DNA of 64,000 bases, from NCBI GenBank assembly GCA_016192425.1, contig JACPUE010000066.1:1-64000 (forward strand), written 5' to 3'. Made by a program: the position numbers and the translations under genes. Of the stretch, positions 61,138 to 64,000 are shown piece after piece. Position 1 is the stretch's first letter. Each line of letters begins with the position of its first letter. This DNA is from Burkholderiales bacterium. GTDB taxonomy: Bacteria; Pseudomonadota; Gammaproteobacteria; Burkholderiales; Burkholderiaceae_C. The notes below the pieces were generated by a model, which was given only the letters and a program-made list of their open reading frames with translations, was not told where the DNA came from and searched no databases.

Positions 61138-61700
61138 TGAAAGCGACCCGGCTGGCCATCCCCGACGTGGTGCTGATCGAACCCAAGGTGTTCGGCGACG
61201 CGCGCGGTTTTTTCTTCGAGAGCTTCAACCAGAAGGCCTTCAACGAGGCCACGGGCACCAACCATGCGTTCGTGCAGGACAACCACAGCCGCTCCAGCCG
61301 GGGCGTGCTGCGCGGGCTGCACTACCAGATCCAGCAAGCCCAGGGCAAGCTGGTGCGCGTGGCGCGCGGGGCCGTGTTCGATGTGGCCGTGGACATCCGC
61401 CGCAGCTCGCCCACCTTCGGGCAATGGGCGGGCGCACAGCTGAGCGAGGACAACCAGCACCAGCTCTGGGTGCCGCCCGGCTTCGCCCATGGCTTCGTGG
61501 TGCTCAGCGAATCGGCAGACTTCCTCTACAAGACCACCGATTACTACGCACCGCAGCACGAGCGCAGCATCGCCTGGAACGACCCGGGCATCGCCATTGC
61601 CTGGCCCGCCCTGGCACAAGGCCAGCAGCCGCTGCTCTCGGCCAAGGACAGCGCTGCGCCGCTCCTCGCCAGCCTGGGCGCTGACGCCCTGTTTGCGTAA
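61137..61700 (+). CDS. rmlC: dTDP-4-dehydrorhamnose 3,5-epimerase
   Basis: 187 residues, cupin fold. PKVFGDARGFFFESFN, the catalytic His in LRGLHYQIQ, AVDIRRSSPTFGQW and WVPPGFAHGFVVLSE are RmlC signatures. Third step of the pathway, completing rmlBDAC. Start ATG 61137. Confidence 0.95.
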   Translation: MKATRLAIPDVVLIEPKVFGDARGFFFESFNQKAFNEATGTNHAFVQDNHSRSSRGVLRGLHYQIQQAQGKLVRVARGAVFDVAVDIRRSSPTFGQWAGAQLSEDNQHQLWVPPGFAHGFVVLSESADFLYKTTDYYAPQHERSIAWNDPGIAIAWPALAQGQQPLLSAKDSAAPLLASLGADALFA

Positions 61701-61721
61701 CCACTTCCCAGCGGCAGGCCG

Positions 61722-62507
61722 GTGACCCTCGCGCTTTCCATCGTCAGCCACGGCCACGGCGCGCAGGTGCTGTCGCTCCTGGCGCTGCTGGTGCAATCGC
61801 CGCAGGGGCTGGTGCGCCGCGTCTGGGTCACACTCAACACCCCCGAGCCTGCTTTGAACCAAGCGCTGGCCGCCCCCGGTGCAGCCTGGCAAGGTCGCCT
61901 GGAGGTGCGCGTGCTGCACAACCCCCGGCCGCTGGGCTTTGGCGCCAACCACAACCAGGCCTTTGGGCGCGAGCAGCAGCAAAGCGCGCCTGCGCCCTTC
62001 TTCGTGGTCATGAACCCCGACATCACCTGGTCCCAGGCCCCCTGGGCCGCCATGCTGCAGGCCGCGGCGCAGCCCGGCGTGGGCTGCGTGTACCCGCAGC
62101 AGGTCGATGCCCACGGCCAGCCCCAGGACCACGCCCGCCGCTTGCCCACCCCTGGGGCCTTGTTGCAACGCTACCTGGGCGGTGCCGCCAGGCGCAGGGC
62201 GCGGGTTGCGGCGCCCGACTGGGCCAACGCCGCATTGCTGCTGTTCCACAGCGCGGCCTACCAGCGCATCCAGGGCTTTGACGAGGCCTACCACATGTAC
62301 TGCGAAGACGTGGACATCTGCCTGCGCCTGCAACTGGCCGGGTACCGCCTGGCCGAGGCGCATGGCGCCAGCGTCGTCCACGCAGGCCAACGCGCCAGCC
62401 ACCGCCAATGGCGCCACCTGGGCTGGCACCTGCGCAGCCTGTGGCGGCTGTGGCATTCCCCGGCCTACCGGCAGTTTCAGCAAGACCATGGCCGCCGCGC
62501 TGGTTGA
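61722..62507 (+). CDS. Family-2 glycosyltransferase, rhamnosyltransferase-like
   Basis: 261 residues, starting at GTG 61722 (MTLALSIVSHGHG). The GT-A fold shows NPRPLGFGANHNQAF, the metal motif region VVMNPDITW and the ED acceptor motif YCEDVDICLRLQLAG. Placement right after rmlC fits rhamnose transfer onto an O-antigen or other surface glycan. Overlaps the next glycosyltransferase by 20 bp. Confidence 0.85.
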   Translation: MTLALSIVSHGHGAQVLSLLALLVQSPQGLVRRVWVTLNTPEPALNQALAAPGAAWQGRLEVRVLHNPRPLGFGANHNQAFGREQQQSAPAPFFVVMNPDITWSQAPWAAMLQAAAQPGVGCVYPQQVDAHGQPQDHARRLPTPGALLQRYLGGAARRRARVAAPDWANAALLLFHSAAYQRIQGFDEAYHMYCEDVDICLRLQLAGYRLAEAHGASVVHAGQRASHRQWRHLGWHLRSLWRLWHSPAYRQFQQDHGRRAG

Positions 62508-63504
62508 CGTTTTGCTGGCCACCTGGAACGGGGAGCGCCATCTGGCCGCGTTGCTGGATTCGCTCCTGGCCCAGACGCACCCGGACTTGCGCGTGCTGGT
62601 AAGCGACGACGGCTCCACCGACGGAACCCGTGCCCTGCTGGAGCGCTACCGCCCCCGGTTCGGCGGGCGCCTGCTGCTGTTGCCGCAGCGCCCGGCAGGG
62701 CGGGGCGGCCTGGGCAATTTTGAGTACCTCATGCAGGCCAGCCTGGACGATGCACAGGCGCCCTGGGCAATGTTCTGCGACCAGGACGACGTCTGGCTGC
62801 CCCACAAGATCGCGCAGACCCTGGCAGAAATGCGCCGCACCGAACAAGGCGCCGAGCCCGGCGCACCCTGCCTGGTGCACACCGACCTGCGCGTGGTGGA
62901 CGAGGCGCTGGCGCCCATCGCCGACTCCTTTGTGCATTACCAGCACATGGACCCCGCACACTGCACGCCGAGGGATCTGCTGAGCATGAACCAGGTCACC
63001 GGCTGCGCCACCATGGTGAACCGCAGCCTGCTGGCCATGGCGCTGCCCTTTCCCGCCGAGGTGGTGGTGCACGACTGGTGGTGCGCCGTGCTCAGCGGCA
63101 GCGGCCGGCGCGCGTTTGTCGATGTTCCCACCCTGCTGTACCGCCAGCATGCGGTCAACCAGATCGGCGCGCACAGCCGCAGCCTGCCCCAGCGGGTGCT
63201 GCGCCTGCTGCGCAACGCGCCAGCGGTGCTGCGCAGCGCAGGCGCGGCAGGGCGCAACAGCTACCGCCAGGCGCAGGCGCTGGAGCAGCGCCTGCGCAGC
63301 CTGCAACGGGATGCAAGCCTTGCTGCAGACTACCTGGCCTGGCGGAACCAACCGCTGTGGCAGAGAATCCGCACCTACAGGGCATACTATCCCGGCTCCG
63401 AAATGGACCGGCTGCTGCGCTGCCTGCTGTGGCCCGCGCCCGCCCAGGGCAAGCCCCCGCCGCACCCAGATGCCGCGCAGGCACCCCAGAACCCACAAGG
63501 CTGA
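62488..63504 (+). CDS. Family-2 glycosyltransferase (rhamnosyltransferase-like)
   Basis: 338 residues. VLLATWNGERHLAALLDSLL and VLVSDDGSTDGTRALLERY open a GT2 domain, with the DxD-type CDQDDVWLPHKI motif and VHDWWCAVLSGS farther on. The pattern matches glycosyltransferases of rhamnan and O-antigen synthesis. The C-terminus is Pro/Ala-rich. Start ATG 62488. Confidence 0.85.
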   Translation: MAAALVDVLLATWNGERHLAALLDSLLAQTHPDLRVLVSDDGSTDGTRALLERYRPRFGGRLLLLPQRPAGRGGLGNFEYLMQASLDDAQAPWAMFCDQDDVWLPHKIAQTLAEMRRTEQGAEPGAPCLVHTDLRVVDEALAPIADSFVHYQHMDPAHCTPRDLLSMNQVTGCATMVNRSLLAMALPFPAEVVVHDWWCAVLSGSGRRAFVDVPTLLYRQHAVNQIGAHSRSLPQRVLRLLRNAPAVLRSAGAAGRNSYRQAQALEQRLRSLQRDASLAADYLAWRNQPLWQRIRTYRAYYPGSEMDRLLRCLLWPAPAQGKPPPHPDAAQAPQNPQG

Positions 63505-63507
63505 AGA

Positions 63508-64000
63508 ATGAGTTTGCCGACCGCAGAACGTATCGAACCGACCGAGCAGGCCGCTGCCGCCCCCAGGCTGGGGGAAATGCTGCTGTCTGCCCAAAAGCTC
63601 TCGCGCCATGATTTGGAGCGGGCGCTCGAAGTCCAGCGCTCCATGGGTGGACGCCTGGGCCGCCTGCTGGTGAGCCTGGGGCTGGTGGCCGAGCCCGATG
63701 TGTTCATGGCCTTGTCCCGGCAATCCGGCATCCCCCTGGTGCGTGCAGACGCATTCCCGGAAGACCGCCCCGAAACGCCCGCGCTCAACACCGGCTTCCT
63801 GCTGGCGCACAACCTGCTGCCATTGGGGCCTGCGCTGGAAGGCGCCGAGCCCCCCGCATTTGCCAGCGCCGACCCGCACAGCGACACCCTGCGCACCGCG
63901 CTGCGCCTGGTGTTCGGTGCCGTGCCAAAGCTGGTGTTCGGGCTGGAAACCGAAATCGCCGGTCGGCTCAACGAGTGGTATGTGCAGGCCGCGCAGGAGG
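63508..64000 (+). CDS. GspE/PilB-type ATPase, N-terminal part (runs off the window)
   Basis: 164 residues visible, open at the window end. After a short Ala-rich leader the LGEMLLSAQKLSRHDLERAL and GRLGRLLVSLGLVAEPDVFMAL segment is the T2SSE N-terminal domain found in GspE and PilB traffic ATPases. The ATPase core lies beyond 64000. ATG 63508 lies 3 bp after the glycosyltransferase stop with TGAAGA as its ribosome site. It could power secretion of the lipase at 36.9 kb, but PilB is equally possible. Confidence 0.75.
   Translation, partial: MSLPTAERIEPTEQAAAAPRLGEMLLSAQKLSRHDLERALEVQRSMGGRLGRLLVSLGLVAEPDVFMALSRQSGIPLVRADAFPEDRPETPALNTGFLLAHNLLPLGPALEGAEPPAFASADPHSDTLRTALRLVFGAVPKLVFGLETEIAGRLNEWYVQAAQE

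Overview
The window is high-GC, densely packed betaproteobacterial chromosome. Gene content and order (ttcA-folB, glyQS-gmhB, coaX, corC-lnt, fabAB, phasin/TetR, rmlBDAC) and two families of short interspersed repeats fit a Comamonadaceae member close to Acidovorax, Alicycliphilus or Diaphorobacter. I assign no species. I saw no rRNA, tRNA or CRISPR array.

Layout. 1-1.7 kb: the end of a mobile element, with the tail of a TraG-like protein whose C-terminus and small partner gene drop sharply in GC (candidate toxin/immunity pair), then scars of two insertion sequences. 1.7-4.9 kb: a LysR regulator divergent from an aromatic-catabolism set (VOC protein, fumarylacetoacetase-like hydrolase, maleylacetoacetate isomerase). 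4.9-10.3 kb: YhhN-type membrane protein, a His-tailed EamA exporter, an alanine-racemase-fold enzyme lacking the usual PLP lysine, histidine phosphatase, lipoprotein, ttcA. 10.5-15.5 kb: broken folB copy, sulfatase-type membrane enzyme, intact folB, pteridine-reductase-like SDR, MidA-like methyltransferase, trxC. 15.5-19.3 kb: a complete bufferin operon (DUF2282 peptide, DUF692 MNIO, DUF2063 partner, DoxX) divergent from sigF-nrsF, with a matching pair of SigF-type promoters facing opposite ways. 19.3-22.6 kb: cca, a small unknown gene and two toxin-antitoxin modules, one bracketed by a duplicated gene end. 22.6-32.6 kb: GST, AidB-like dehydrogenase with a PaaX-type regulator, folate cyclo-ligase, lytic transglycosylase, MBL hydrolase, fadD. 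32.7-39.4 kb: hydrolase, phhA-hppD (Phe/Tyr catabolism), secreted lipase with its foldase, Lrp regulator, GNAT. 39.5-43.8 kb: corC-lnt and fabA-fabB. 43.9-51.7 kb: LysR, periplasmic asparaginase, glyQ-glyS, gmhB-like gene, YgjP-type peptidase. 51.7-58.2 kb: persulfide dioxygenase-rhodanese fusion, coaX, TPR protein, TetR, phasin, and a 661-residue fatty acyl-CoA reductase. 58.3-64 kb: rmlBDAC, two family-2 glycosyltransferases and the start of a GspE/PilB-type ATPase that runs off the end.

Most distinctive: (1) the bufferin/SigF metal-stress unit with two GTAACC-N16-CGAA promoters back to back; (2) nine copies of an AT-rich miniature palindromic repeat, seven of them inside coding genes; (3) six copies of a GC-rich repeat placed at gene stop codons in gene orientation; (4) two cargo insertions (sulfatase; PIN toxin-antitoxin) each lying between an intact gene and a displaced copy of that gene's 3' end; (5) two enzymes whose key residue has changed (PLP lysine to Asn; HAD Mg-binding Asp to Asn).
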